A DNA stretch of 10,894 nt from an uncultured Anaerolineae bacterium. GTDB lineage: Bacteria; Chloroflexota; Anaerolineae; Anaerolineales; Villigracilaceae. Of the stretch, positions 1 through 7,605 are shown in pieces. Numbering within the stretch: the stretch's first letter is position 1; each line of letters begins with the position of its first letter. The notes beneath the pieces were generated by a model. The model did no database searches, was not told where the DNA came from, and was given only the letters and a program-made list of their open reading frames with translations. A program made the translations under genes and the position numbers. The DNA lies in assembly GCA_903882765.1 (NCBI GenBank), contig CAIRYE010000487.1, forward strand, positions 1-10,894. Direction: 5' to 3'.

Positions 1-541
1 AGGAGGTAGGAGCATTGGTTACCTTTGATGAATTATAGATGATCGCATCCAATCCACCTTCGTAGGGGATAGTGTATTCATTGCCAGGATCAAAAGGAAG
101 GTTCATATATTTTGGATCAAGGTCTTTGATTACGGTTAGCTAGTTTTTATCCAATTGCTGTAACAAGCCTTTCTTGATCATCAACGACACGATGTAATCG
201 GGTGGTTGAACGATATCGTAGGTGGAGCTGCCTGAAGAAAGTTTGGCGTACATTTCTTCGTTGCTTGAATATTCGCCATGGTTGATGGTCACTCCATAAG
301 CATGCTCAAAGCACTCTTTCCACTCACCTGGAATATATTCCGTCCAAACGAACAGATTGAGTTCTTTCGAGGTAACCTCCATTTTTGTAGCCGGTTCTGG
401 ACAAACAAACCCAGATGAGGTGGTGAATTTCTCTCCACCAGTTGCGGCTTGGTCAGTTTTTTCAGCACTGCCACAGGCAGAAACCAAAAAAGTGAATACC
501 AAAAACAAAACAAATATTTTCCAAACTTTACTCTTGTTCAT
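1..541 (-). pseudogene. potD: Spermidine/putrescine-binding lipoprotein PotD, interrupted by in-frame TAG and cut by window edge
   Basis: Substrate-binding component of the polyamine ABC importer, expected to be a lipid-anchored protein outside the membrane that hands putrescine/spermidine to PotBC. The ATG at 541 follows an AAGGAG box. Residues 1-23 form a signal peptide ending in the lipobox LVSAC (lipidated Cys23). The mature part has family landmarks: LNLFVWTEYIPGEW (61-74), YDIVQPPDYIV (108-118) and KKGLLQQLDKN (123-133). A TAG stop (140-142) follows residue 133. Reading on in the same frame from 139 to 1 gives unbroken PotD sequence (LTVIKDLDPKYMNLPFDPGN, then IPYEGGLDAIIYNSSKV), so one base substitution (AAG or CAG to TAG) explains the break; there is no frameshift. 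TAG also ends potA here, so routine amber readthrough is unlikely. Cys47 and Cys77 could pair. It is last in the operon, 46 bases after potC. The family call is secure; real pseudogene versus sequence error is open. Confidence 0.85.
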
Positions 542-587
542 CTCATTCTCCTTTTTATTTTTCGTGCGGTTTACAATGTTGTCCAAA

Positions 588-1478
588 TTATTTATGGCTG
601 GACTCACGATTTTGAAGCCATTGCAACAATAACACCACTGTAAACACAACCATGATCCATATGGTTGAAAGGGCGTTTACTTGTGGTGTGATGATCTTAC
701 GTAATAAACCGAATACATAAATTGGTAAGGTAGTTGAACCTGGACCATTTGTGAAGAAGGTAATAACAAAATCATCCAAAGATAAGGTAAATGCCATTAG
801 CCCGCCTGATAATACACCGGGCAATAACATTGGTAGGGTGACCCTGAAAAAGGTGGTGAGTTCGTTTGCGCCGAGGTCCATGGCGGCTTCCTCATACGAT
901 TGGTCCATTCCCTGTAATCGAGCACGAACTACCAGTACAACGAATGGAACGCTAAAAGCGATGTGCGAAACAATAACAGTAAATAATCCCAGCCCCAATC
1001 TGGCATCGCCTTGCAACCCTATAAGAGAGTTTAGATAATTAAAAACTTGACTAAAAAACGTAAGAATGCCAATACCCATCACGATCTCAGGAATAACAAT
1101 CGGAATATATAGGGACATTTCGGAAAATGGTTTAAGTTTGAAATTGTAACGGGATAACGCTAACGCCGCTAAAGTTCCAATGATGGTTGAACTTATGGTA
1201 GAGATGAAAGCAATTTCCAATGTGTTGCCGGCAGCGCTACGAACTTCTTTGTTCTTCGCTAACTCGCAGAACCAATGAAATGGACCGCAAGGACTTTGCA
1301 GCACATTGCCATCAACAATTTGCAAATCTCCAAATTTGCTGATCACCCCTTCAAAAAGAATATTTGTCTTCGAGGAATTGAACGAGTAAATGATCAAAAC
1401 AAATATTGGCAAATAGAGAAATGAGTAAACCAGGAAAGTCATTGTTTTTACAAAGATAGATCTTCGGTGTGGGTTCAT
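588..1478 (-). CDS. potC: Spermidine/putrescine ABC transporter permease PotC
   Basis: One of two membrane subunits of the polyamine importer, paired with PotB. The 296 residues form about six hydrophobic segments (first about 13-33, last about 272-288). The cytoplasmic EAA coupling motif is at 196-220 (EEAAMDLGAN ... LPMLLPG), which contacts the ATPase PotA. The stretch SLDDFVITFFTNGPGSTTLP (233-252) is characteristic of PotC rather than PotB. The ATG overlaps the potB stop as ATGA (1475-1478), indicating translational coupling. It is longer than E. coli PotC (264 residues); most of the excess is an outer loop between segments 1 and 2 (about 40-80) that carries Cys64 and Cys71, which could form a disulfide. 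The stop is TAA. Family and subunit identity are confident; the exact polyamine preference cannot be read from the sequence. Confidence 0.93.
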   Translation of the reverse strand: MNPHRRSIFVKTMTFLVYSFLYLPIFVLIIYSFNSSKTNILFEGVISKFGDLQIVDGNVLQSPCGPFHWFCELAKNKEVRSAAGNTLEIAFISTISSTIIGTLAALALSRYNFKLKPFSEMSLYIPIVIPEIVMGIGILTFFSQVFNYLNSLIGLQGDARLGLGLFTVIVSHIAFSVPFVVLVVRARLQGMDQSYEEAAMDLGANELTTFFRVTLPMLLPGVLSGGLMAFTLSLDDFVITFFTNGPGSTTLPIYVFGLLRKIITPQVNALSTIWIMVVFTVVLLLQWLQNRESSHK

Positions 1479-2398
1479 GCGACGATGATCTCCTCGCCGA
1501 AACCAAATTTTTTGGTGTAAAAGTATGTGACAATCAAGGTCATCACCATCAAGACCAAGGATGCAGCACTTCCGAATGTAGGATCGCGTGCATCAAGGAA
1601 TTGCCTTTGAATTAGATTACCTACTAGTATCACCTTCTGCCCACCTAAAAGATCAGACACAATAAAGGTTCCCATCACAGGAATGAATACCAAAATGGTT
1701 CCAGCGACAACACCAGGCATGGACAAAGGCAATGTAACCTTAAAAAAGGTTTTGATTGAATTTGCACCAAGGTCAGCAGCAGCCTCATACAAAGAATTAT
1801 CAATTTTCTCAAGTGATGTGAAAATTGGAAGGATCATGAACGGAAGAAATTCATAGACCATCCCCACTAAAACCGCGCCAGGTGTATAGAGCATTTCCAA
1901 CGGAGCAAAAGGAATGTGCAACAAATTCGCGATAGCCCCAAGAATGCCATTAATCACTCCTTGTGTTCTCAAAATCATCATCCAGGCATACACTCGAATA
2001 ACAAAATTTGTCCACAAAGGTACTAATACCATGAACAGGTAGGTGTTTCTTTTTGAAGGAGTTGCTCTGGCAATGAAATAGCTTAATGGATATGCCAATG
2101 AAATTACGATCATAGTGGTTTGGAACGCCAGTGTTAGTGAGCGCCACAAAATTTGAACATAGAGCATATCAAAACAACTTGATGCACCAGAGTCACAATT
2201 GGTCGAATAACCGATCAATTTATAATAATTGTGTAACCCAAAAGAGTAAATGACTCCACCACTCGAATCTCTTTCTCCAAAAGAAATCACTGCTGTGAGG
2301 ATCAGCGGGATGATCAGCAATCCGATCATGAACACGAGAGTTGGAGCAACCAGCAAGGTTCCTTGGAAGGATTTATTTTGCCTGAGCTTGTCAAACAT
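1475..2398 (-). CDS. potB: Spermidine/putrescine ABC transporter permease PotB
   Basis: Membrane subunit of the polyamine importer, partner of PotC. From the ATG at 2398 it has 307 residues with about six hydrophobic segments (first 14-38). The EAA loop is at 204-229 (YEAAADLGAN ... LPLSMPG). The block NLIQRQFLDARDPTFGSAAS (261-280) is typical of PotB. Start choice: in-frame TTG (2410) and GTG (2407) lie just upstream, but GGTGA, which can pair with the 16S tail, sits about six bases before the ATG at 2398, whereas the AGGA further up is too close to TTG/GTG. I therefore prefer 2398; 2410 would add four residues. The first outer loop contains Cys68 and Cys75. It starts 14 bases after potA and overlaps potC by four bases, so PotB and PotC are probably made in equal amounts. 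Confidence 0.92.
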   Translation of the reverse strand: MFDKLRQNKSFQGTLLVAPTLVFMIGLLIIPLILTAVISFGERDSSGGVIYSFGLHNYYKLIGYSTNCDSGASSCFDMLYVQILWRSLTLAFQTTMIVISLAYPLSYFIARATPSKRNTYLFMVLVPLWTNFVIRVYAWMMILRTQGVINGILGAIANLLHIPFAPLEMLYTPGAVLVGMVYEFLPFMILPIFTSLEKIDNSLYEAAADLGANSIKTFFKVTLPLSMPGVVAGTILVFIPVMGTFIVSDLLGGQKVILVGNLIQRQFLDARDPTFGSAASLVLMVMTLIVTYFYTKKFGFGEEIIVA

Positions 2399-2412
2399 AT
2401 TATTCACCAATC

Positions 2413-3522
2413 CTATTCTGCTGGTAGAACCAAAGCGTTTTCAGGGAGGATGGTGGCAAACGCCTTAACCTCACCTTGGTGGTAGGCTCGTGGATCGAGA
2501 GTGGAAATATGGTTTTGCTCCCATATCTTGATCCTCTGTCGTTCTGATTCAACCTCAAGGCGGGTGTCTGAACCAATATATGCTGAAGATTTAACGTTTA
2601 CCTCAAAACAGTTGTATGTAAGAACGCACGTTTCTGTTAAACGTATTTTTTCTGGTCGCACCGAGATAACAACTTTATCGTTTAATCGCACTCCACCAGT
2701 ATTCATGCCAACCAAAGTCGAGTTCAGCAATGGGATATGAGCTGTCACTTTTTTATCATCGATCCCTGTTACTACGCCTTCGAAGAAATTGGTATCTCCG
2801 ATAAAATCTGCCACAAATTTGCAGTTCGGTCTTTCATAGATCTCGATCGGTGGACCAACTTGCAATACTTTCCCATGGCTCATCACAGCGATGCGATCTG
2901 ACATGGTCAAGGCTTCCTCTTGATCATGTGTCACAAAAACAAAGGTGATCCCTACTTCACGTTGTAAGGATTTCAGCTCAAGCTGCATTTCTTTCCTAAG
3001 TTTCAGATCCAAAGCGCCTAAAGGTTCATCTAATAAGAGTACAGAAGGCAGTTTAACTAAAGCTCGAGCTAAGGCGATTCGTTGTTGCTGCCCGCCGGAA
3101 AGTTGCTTAGGATATCGCTTATCCATGCCAGATAACTTGACCATCTCAAGGGCTTTTCCAACCCGTTCGGTGATCTGCTTGCTTGGTACTTTTTCCATTT
3201 CTAATCCGAATGCTACATTTTGATGAACTGTCATGTGTTGAAATAACGCATAACTTTGAAAAACAGTATTGACGGGACGTTGGAACGGAGGTTTTTTTCC
3301 TTGCGGTTGACCGGCTATAAAAACCTCGCCCTCGGTTGGCCACTCAAATCCTGCCATCATGCGTAGAGAAGTCGTTTTACCGCAACCCGAAGATCCCAAA
3401 AGTGAGAAAAACTCACCATTATTGATCTTCATATCAACATGGTCAACGGCGTTTATCCAGCCCCCTTCGGGGGTTTGAAATGATTTAACAACATCCCGTA
3501 ATTCAACTGCAAAATCGCTCAT
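2413..3522 (-). CDS. potA: Spermidine/putrescine ABC transporter ATP-binding protein PotA
   Basis: Cytoplasmic ATPase that powers polyamine import through PotBC. All ABC motifs are present: Walker A GSSGCGKTT (43-51), Q-loop Gln89 in VFQSYALF, signature LSGGQQQR (141-148), Walker B VLLLDEP (161-167), D-loop GALD and H-loop His199 in THDQEEA. Residues after about 240 form the regulatory TOBE-type C-terminal domain usual in the PotA/MalK group, with VISVRPEKI (about 286-294) as its landmark. At 369 residues it is close to E. coli PotA (378). The ATG at 3522 has AGGAG eight bases upstream. The stop is TAG, which matters for judging the internal TAG of potD. It lies 36 bases after the putrescine aminotransferase gene and leads the canonical potABCD order. 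Motifs alone would also fit other TOBE-family importers, but the flanking permeases and PotD settle the assignment. Confidence 0.94.
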   Translation of the reverse strand: MSDFAVELRDVVKSFQTPEGGWINAVDHVDMKINNGEFFSLLGSSGCGKTTSLRMMAGFEWPTEGEVFIAGQPQGKKPPFQRPVNTVFQSYALFQHMTVHQNVAFGLEMEKVPSKQITERVGKALEMVKLSGMDKRYPKQLSGGQQQRIALARALVKLPSVLLLDEPLGALDLKLRKEMQLELKSLQREVGITFVFVTHDQEEALTMSDRIAVMSHGKVLQVGPPIEIYERPNCKFVADFIGDTNFFEGVVTGIDDKKVTAHIPLLNSTLVGMNTGGVRLNDKVVISVRPEKIRLTETCVLTYNCFEVNVKSSAYIGSDTRLEVESERQRIKIWEQNHISTLDPRAYHQGEVKAFATILPENALVLPAE

Positions 3523-3558
3523 CGAAAAACTCCTGAAAATCGGAAATGAAAAATTAAA

Positions 3559-4920
3559 TTAAATTGACTTCGCTACTTCAGATAAAGCATCGTTTAATCT
3601 GTTTAGGCCTTCGTCGATCTCCTCATAGGTGATCACCAAAGGGGGTTCGATACGGACAGTCTGCGCGCTAGTGAGGGTACCTGCCACAACAACCCCTCGT
3701 TTGAACAAACTTGAAGCTACCTTGTATCCGATCTCGGGAGTTGTAAAATGTTGGCCGATCAACAAACCTTTCCCAGTGACGTCTTTATAAATGTTGGAAT
3801 ACTGCTCCTTGAAACCAAGCAGTTTTTCCATGATGTAATCTCCTTTTTCGGCAGTCTGACGGGGAAGATCATATTTCAACGTTACATTAATAGAAGCGAT
3901 AGCCGCGGAACAAGCCAAGGCACCACCACCAGTTGTAGTTGTGTGCATAAATGGATTCGGGTACATCATTGGCCTGAAGATCTCTTCTGTAGTACACACC
4001 GCGCTAACGGGCATTACTCCACCGCCCAAAGCCTTGGCGACCGCCAAAATATCAGGTTCAACGTTCCAATGGTCTACACCCCATAATTTACCGGTACGCC
4101 CTAAACCGGTCTGAACTTCATCAGCGATCAGGAGAGTATTGTACTTTCGGGTAATGGCGCGAACACGCGGCCAAAAATCATCAGGTGGAACAATAGCTCC
4201 GGCTTCGCCTTGAATTGGCTCAAAGATAACACCCGCCACCCCAATGCCCACCTTCTCGCAGATCTCTAATTGCTTCTCGACCGCATCAGCATCGCCAAAA
4301 GGAACGTGAAAGACCTGCCCACCGTACAAGGTACCAAGGGGTTGTCGGTAATCAGCCTTTCCCAAAAGCGATAGAGAACCCATTGTTTTGCCATGGAAGG
4401 CCTTTACGCCAGCGATAAAAGCGCTTTTCCCAGTGTAAAGCTTGGCGATCTTGATCGCTGCTTCAATGGCTTCTGTTCCACTGGCGGCGAACCAAGAATA
4501 GGTAAGATTTCCCGGAGTAATGTCTGATAATAATTTCGCTAAAACTCCACGCAAAGGGTCGATCAATTCCTGGCTTGGCATAGGCGTTCGCATTAGTTGA
4601 GATTTTACAGCCTCGATGATCTCATCATTTGCCCATCCGTGGCTCATCATTCCGTAGCCACCAAGAAAATCGATATACTCTCTACCCATTACATCTTGAA
4701 ACTTGGCGCCTTTTCCGGTCCATTCCACGGCTGCCCACTGGCCAGCTTCCGTAACGGATTTTCGATATTCCAACCAATTTCGATTGAAATGTTCGGCAAA
4801 ATTGTTTTTCGATTCATCTATGATCCACTTGGCGGTATCCTGATCTGGCAAGGACGGGTCTTTGATCAGATCCAACCATTTGTTGGAATACTCCAGCGCG
4901 TTTGAAATATTTCGAGTCAT
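3559..4920 (-). CDS. patA: Putrescine aminotransferase (PatA/YgjG-like), class III PLP enzyme
   Basis: Predicted to move the amino group of putrescine to a 2-oxo acid, giving 4-aminobutanal (which cyclises to 1-pyrroline) and an amino acid: the first step of the transaminase route of putrescine breakdown in the cytoplasm. The 453 residues align with E. coli PatA from memory over nearly the whole length, including LEYRKSVTEAG (50-60), SQELIDPLRGVLAKLL (116-131), HVPFGD (205-210), EPIQGEAGAI (234-243) and AGTLTSAQTVRIEPPL near the C-terminus. Cofactor residues: SGT (148-150) for phosphate, Asp267 in DEVQTGLGRTG and Schiff-base Lys296 in AKALGGGVMP. The ATG at 4920 is preceded by GGAG. It sits directly before potA, which fits putrescine as substrate. 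The aldehyde dehydrogenase for the next step is not in this window. Cadaverine or spermidine as alternative amines cannot be excluded. Confidence 0.87.
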   Translation of the reverse strand: MTRNISNALEYSNKWLDLIKDPSLPDQDTAKWIIDESKNNFAEHFNRNWLEYRKSVTEAGQWAAVEWTGKGAKFQDVMGREYIDFLGGYGMMSHGWANDEIIEAVKSQLMRTPMPSQELIDPLRGVLAKLLSDITPGNLTYSWFAASGTEAIEAAIKIAKLYTGKSAFIAGVKAFHGKTMGSLSLLGKADYRQPLGTLYGGQVFHVPFGDADAVEKQLEICEKVGIGVAGVIFEPIQGEAGAIVPPDDFWPRVRAITRKYNTLLIADEVQTGLGRTGKLWGVDHWNVEPDILAVAKALGGGVMPVSAVCTTEEIFRPMMYPNPFMHTTTTGGGALACSAAIASINVTLKYDLPRQTAEKGDYIMEKLLGFKEQYSNIYKDVTGKGLLIGQHFTTPEIGYKVASSLFKRGVVVAGTLTSAQTVRIEPPLVITYEEIDEGLNRLNDALSEVAKSI

Positions 4921-4944
4921 TATTCTGTCTCCAAAGGGTTTTGG

Positions 4945-6270
4945 TTAATTTACATTCAAGGATCGATCGGCAATATCAATGGAACGATCGACAATTTGCA
5001 AGCCTTCATCCAATTGCTCTTTGGTAATGCATAAGGGCGGAACGATAAAAATGATGCTCCCCATTTGATTTGCCATCAAAAATGTAAACAAACCGTTTTT
5101 GCGAAGATTTGCATTGATCTCTCCCATTACCTTAGCAGAGATCGGTTCTTTGCTGGTGTGATCCTGAACCAATTCGATGGCTGTGAACAAACCAATGTAT
5201 CGAACATCCCCGACTGAAGAATGGCTTTTCTTGATCTTTTCTAATTGCTCACCTAAATATGCGCCAATCACTCGAGCGTTTTCGATGAGTCCATCTTGTT
5301 CATAAACTTCGATGGTAGCTAAGCCGGCTGCACACGAAAGAGCGTGACCGTTATAAGTCAGCCCCGCGGATAGCATTTTATCGTCAAAATAAGTAGCGAT
5401 CGTATCCGAAACAATGACCGCTCCTAAGGGCAAATAGCCGCTGGTTATGCCTTTGGCAGTTGTGATGATATCCGGTACCACCTGCCAATTATCAACCGCA
5501 AACCACTCGCCTGTTCTCCCCCAACCGCTCATCACTTCATCCGAGATGAGAAGAATTCCATACTTATCACAGAGAGCACGCACTCCTGCCCAATAACCAT
5601 CAGGCGGGACAATCAATCCGTTTGAGCCAACAACGCCTTCCATTATGATTGCGGCGATCTTATCTGGACCTTCATATTTGATGATCTCTTCGAGGTGTTT
5701 TAGGCATTCCATGGCACAAGATTCTTGTTTTTGGCCAAATGGACACCGGTAACAGAATGGATCAAGGAAGTGAACAACGCCAGGCATGGCAGGCTCTACA
5801 GCTAATCTACGATAATCACCTGTGAGGGCTATGGCACCATGAGTAGCCCCATGATATGAGCGATACCGAGCTAGGATCTTATTTCGCCCAGTAAAATATC
5901 GTGCGATCTTAATGGCGTTCTCATTTGCTTCAGCACCGCCAAGGGTATAAAAGGTCTTTTTTAGGTTCCCGGGTGTTACTTCAGCCAGTTTTTTCCCTAA
6001 TAATCCGCGCACCTCCGTTGCATTACCGGGGTGAACAAAACACAAGGTATCAGCTTGCTTTTTGATGGCTTCGATCACATGAGGGTGTTGGTGACCAATG
6101 TTGGTATTCATTAATTGCGAAGAAAAATCGATATATCTTTTTCCGTCTTCATCATAAAAATAAATACCTTCTGCCCTAGCAACAGGGATTGGATTTACCT
6201 GGTTTTGAACAGACCAGGAAAAAAAAGTGAATTCTTTGTTGAGTGCAACGATCTCATCGCTTTTTGACAT
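4945..6270 (-). CDS. Class III aminotransferase, omega-amino acid:pyruvate type (substrate unassigned)
   Basis: PLP-dependent transaminase of 441 residues in the taurine/beta-alanine/GABA:pyruvate branch of class III. Visible landmarks are the N-terminal FDxxSQLMNTNIGHQHP-like block (49-63), TLGGAEANENAIK phosphate region (109-121), YRSYHGATHG (136-145), Asp244 in SDEVMSGWGRTGEWFAVDNW and Schiff-base Lys273 in TTAKGITSGYLPLGA. The usual EP before the domain crossover is EG (211-212). A stretch at 173-189 has four cysteines spaced C-x2-C-x8-C-x3-C. In a putrescine operon a role on GABA, the later intermediate of the same pathway, is attractive, but beta-alanine, taurine or another omega-amine are equally compatible with sequence. 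The ATG at 6270 has AGGA nine bases upstream; the gene is 24 bases before patA and 17 bases after the preceding aminotransferase. Family is sure, substrate is not. Confidence 0.85.
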   Translation of the reverse strand: MSKSDEIVALNKEFTFFSWSVQNQVNPIPVARAEGIYFYDEDGKRYIDFSSQLMNTNIGHQHPHVIEAIKKQADTLCFVHPGNATEVRGLLGKKLAEVTPGNLKKTFYTLGGAEANENAIKIARYFTGRNKILARYRSYHGATHGAIALTGDYRRLAVEPAMPGVVHFLDPFCYRCPFGQKQESCAMECLKHLEEIIKYEGPDKIAAIIMEGVVGSNGLIVPPDGYWAGVRALCDKYGILLISDEVMSGWGRTGEWFAVDNWQVVPDIITTAKGITSGYLPLGAVIVSDTIATYFDDKMLSAGLTYNGHALSCAAGLATIEVYEQDGLIENARVIGAYLGEQLEKIKKSHSSVGDVRYIGLFTAIELVQDHTSKEPISAKVMGEINANLRKNGLFTFLMANQMGSIIFIVPPLCITKEQLDEGLQIVDRSIDIADRSLNVN

Positions 6271-6287
6271 ATATTGTTATCCTGCTA

Positions 6288-7583
6288 TTAAAGGGTTTTA
6301 ACAATTTGAGAAAAAACATCTAATGTTTTATTGATATCTTCCTCAGAGTGGGAATAACACAAGAACCACGGCTCCCGAGGGTCATAATCGGGCATTACAC
6401 CCAGATCAATTGCCTTTTCCATCAAAAGTAAATACAGATCTTTGTTTGTTTCGGACCATTCACGTTGGTTGGTAATTTTTTCTTCAGTGAAAGCAAAGGA
6501 GAACATTCCCGGGTAGCCGTTGAAAACCGCGCTCATTCCAGCTTCCGCAAAGATCTTTTTCAGACCATCCATCAACATTCCGCCACGCTGATTGATAGTT
6601 TCAATGATATTTTTTTCTTTAAGCAGTTTTAATGTGGCATAAGCCCCCGCTACACCTGGTTTGTTGTTGGTGTAAGTACCGCCCTGCGAAACTCCATGGC
6701 CGATGATCTGCATAATTTCCGCTTTACCGCCAATGGCTGCCAACGGGTAACCATTGCCAAGCGCTTTTGCATAGGTGGCCATATCTGGCTTGAGGTTGTA
6801 ATACTCCTGCGCCCCGCCATTAGCTATGCGAAAACCTGTTTTAACTTCATCAAGAATAAATACGATGCCGTATTCTTCGGTCTTCTTCCTGATAAGTTCC
6901 AAAAATCCGGGAAGTGGAAGTATGGCCCCGCAATTACCTTGGCATGGTTCCGAGATAACCGCGGCTATTTGCTCGCCATACGAGCGCATCACCCGCTCAA
7001 ACCCATCAAAATCATTGAACGGTAATGTGATAATTTTTTCGCCCAAAGATTTTAATATTCCGGAAGAAGCCGCAACGGGGATAGGATTTCTTTTGTTCCC
7101 ATACGATTCCACTGGAGCGTAAGTGGACCATAAGGTATGGTCGTGGAAACCGTGGTAGTTCCCTTCAAATTTAACGATCAATTCGCGTCCGGTGTAAGCG
7201 CGGGCAATACGGATGGCATGCATGGTCGCTTCTGTTCCCGAGCAGGCAAAACGAACCATATCAATGCCCGGGCACATTTCCACCATCATTTCTCCAACTT
7301 CGATCTCTAACTCAGAGGTCATCGCCGCAAGCAATCCATTGCGAATCTCAGCCGCAACGACATCGTCTACTTCATCATAAGAATGCCCTAAAATGATCGG
7401 CCCAAAGGCCATGCGATAGTCAATATATTCATTTCCGCCAACATCCCAGATGTGAGAGCCCTTACCTCTTTTAATGTACGGAGTTATTCCTTCACCCCAA
7501 TAACGAAAATTCGAATTTACCCCGAGTGGAAAAACTTTTCGGGCGCGCTCTTGGACTTTAGCATTCTGTTCAAAATTTTTCAT
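6288..7583 (-). CDS. Glutamate-1-semialdehyde aminomutase-like class III aminotransferase
   Basis: PLP enzyme of 431 residues whose overall layout follows glutamate-1-semialdehyde 2,1-aminomutase (HemL): GVNSNFR (21-27, with Arg27 at the carboxylate-binding position), GPIILGHS (61-68), CSGTEATMHAIRIAR (114-128), FEGNYHGFHD (139-148), Asp245 in LDEVKTGFRIANGGAQEYY and Schiff-base Lys273. The active-site segment is YAKALGNGYPLAAIGG instead of the GKxxGGGxPVGAxGG of true HemL, and there is no tetrapyrrole gene nearby. I therefore read it as a HemL-family transaminase acting on another substrate; beta-amino acid transaminases are known relatives with this architecture. It is the first structural gene after the regulator (22-base gap), and its ATG at 7583 follows GAGGA. 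The operon suggests a substrate linked to polyamine or omega-amino acid metabolism, but this is inference. Authentic HemL remains a minor alternative. Confidence 0.82.
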   Translation of the reverse strand: MKNFEQNAKVQERARKVFPLGVNSNFRYWGEGITPYIKRGKGSHIWDVGGNEYIDYRMAFGPIILGHSYDEVDDVVAAEIRNGLLAAMTSELEIEVGEMMVEMCPGIDMVRFACSGTEATMHAIRIARAYTGRELIVKFEGNYHGFHDHTLWSTYAPVESYGNKRNPIPVAASSGILKSLGEKIITLPFNDFDGFERVMRSYGEQIAAVISEPCQGNCGAILPLPGFLELIRKKTEEYGIVFILDEVKTGFRIANGGAQEYYNLKPDMATYAKALGNGYPLAAIGGKAEIMQIIGHGVSQGGTYTNNKPGVAGAYATLKLLKEKNIIETINQRGGMLMDGLKKIFAEAGMSAVFNGYPGMFSFAFTEEKITNQREWSETNKDLYLLLMEKAIDLGVMPDYDPREPWFLCYSHSEEDINKTLDVFSQIVKTL

Positions 7584-7605
7584 AAAATCATCCTCGTTTT
7601 TCTAA

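Noticed and set aside
1..142. Pyrrolysine or other UAG recoding in potD
   Set aside because: No pyrrolysine-type context or genes are visible, and TAG acts as an ordinary stop for potA and the gene at 10826; mutation or sequence error is simpler.
140..649. Longer potD reading frame starting upstream at 649
   Set aside because: The extra 36 residues overlap the end of potC and lack protein character; the ATG at 541 has AAGGAG and begins a clean lipoprotein signal peptide.
5710..5760. Zinc-ribbon or Fe-S domain fusion in the second aminotransferase
   Set aside because: The aminotransferase fold is continuous through the cysteine cluster and no separate domain is inserted, so I report only the cluster.
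6696..7122. Plus-strand open frames of about 100 codons within the HemL-like gene
   Set aside because: Antisense shadows of a gene with clear PLP motifs; no ribosome-binding site or domain.
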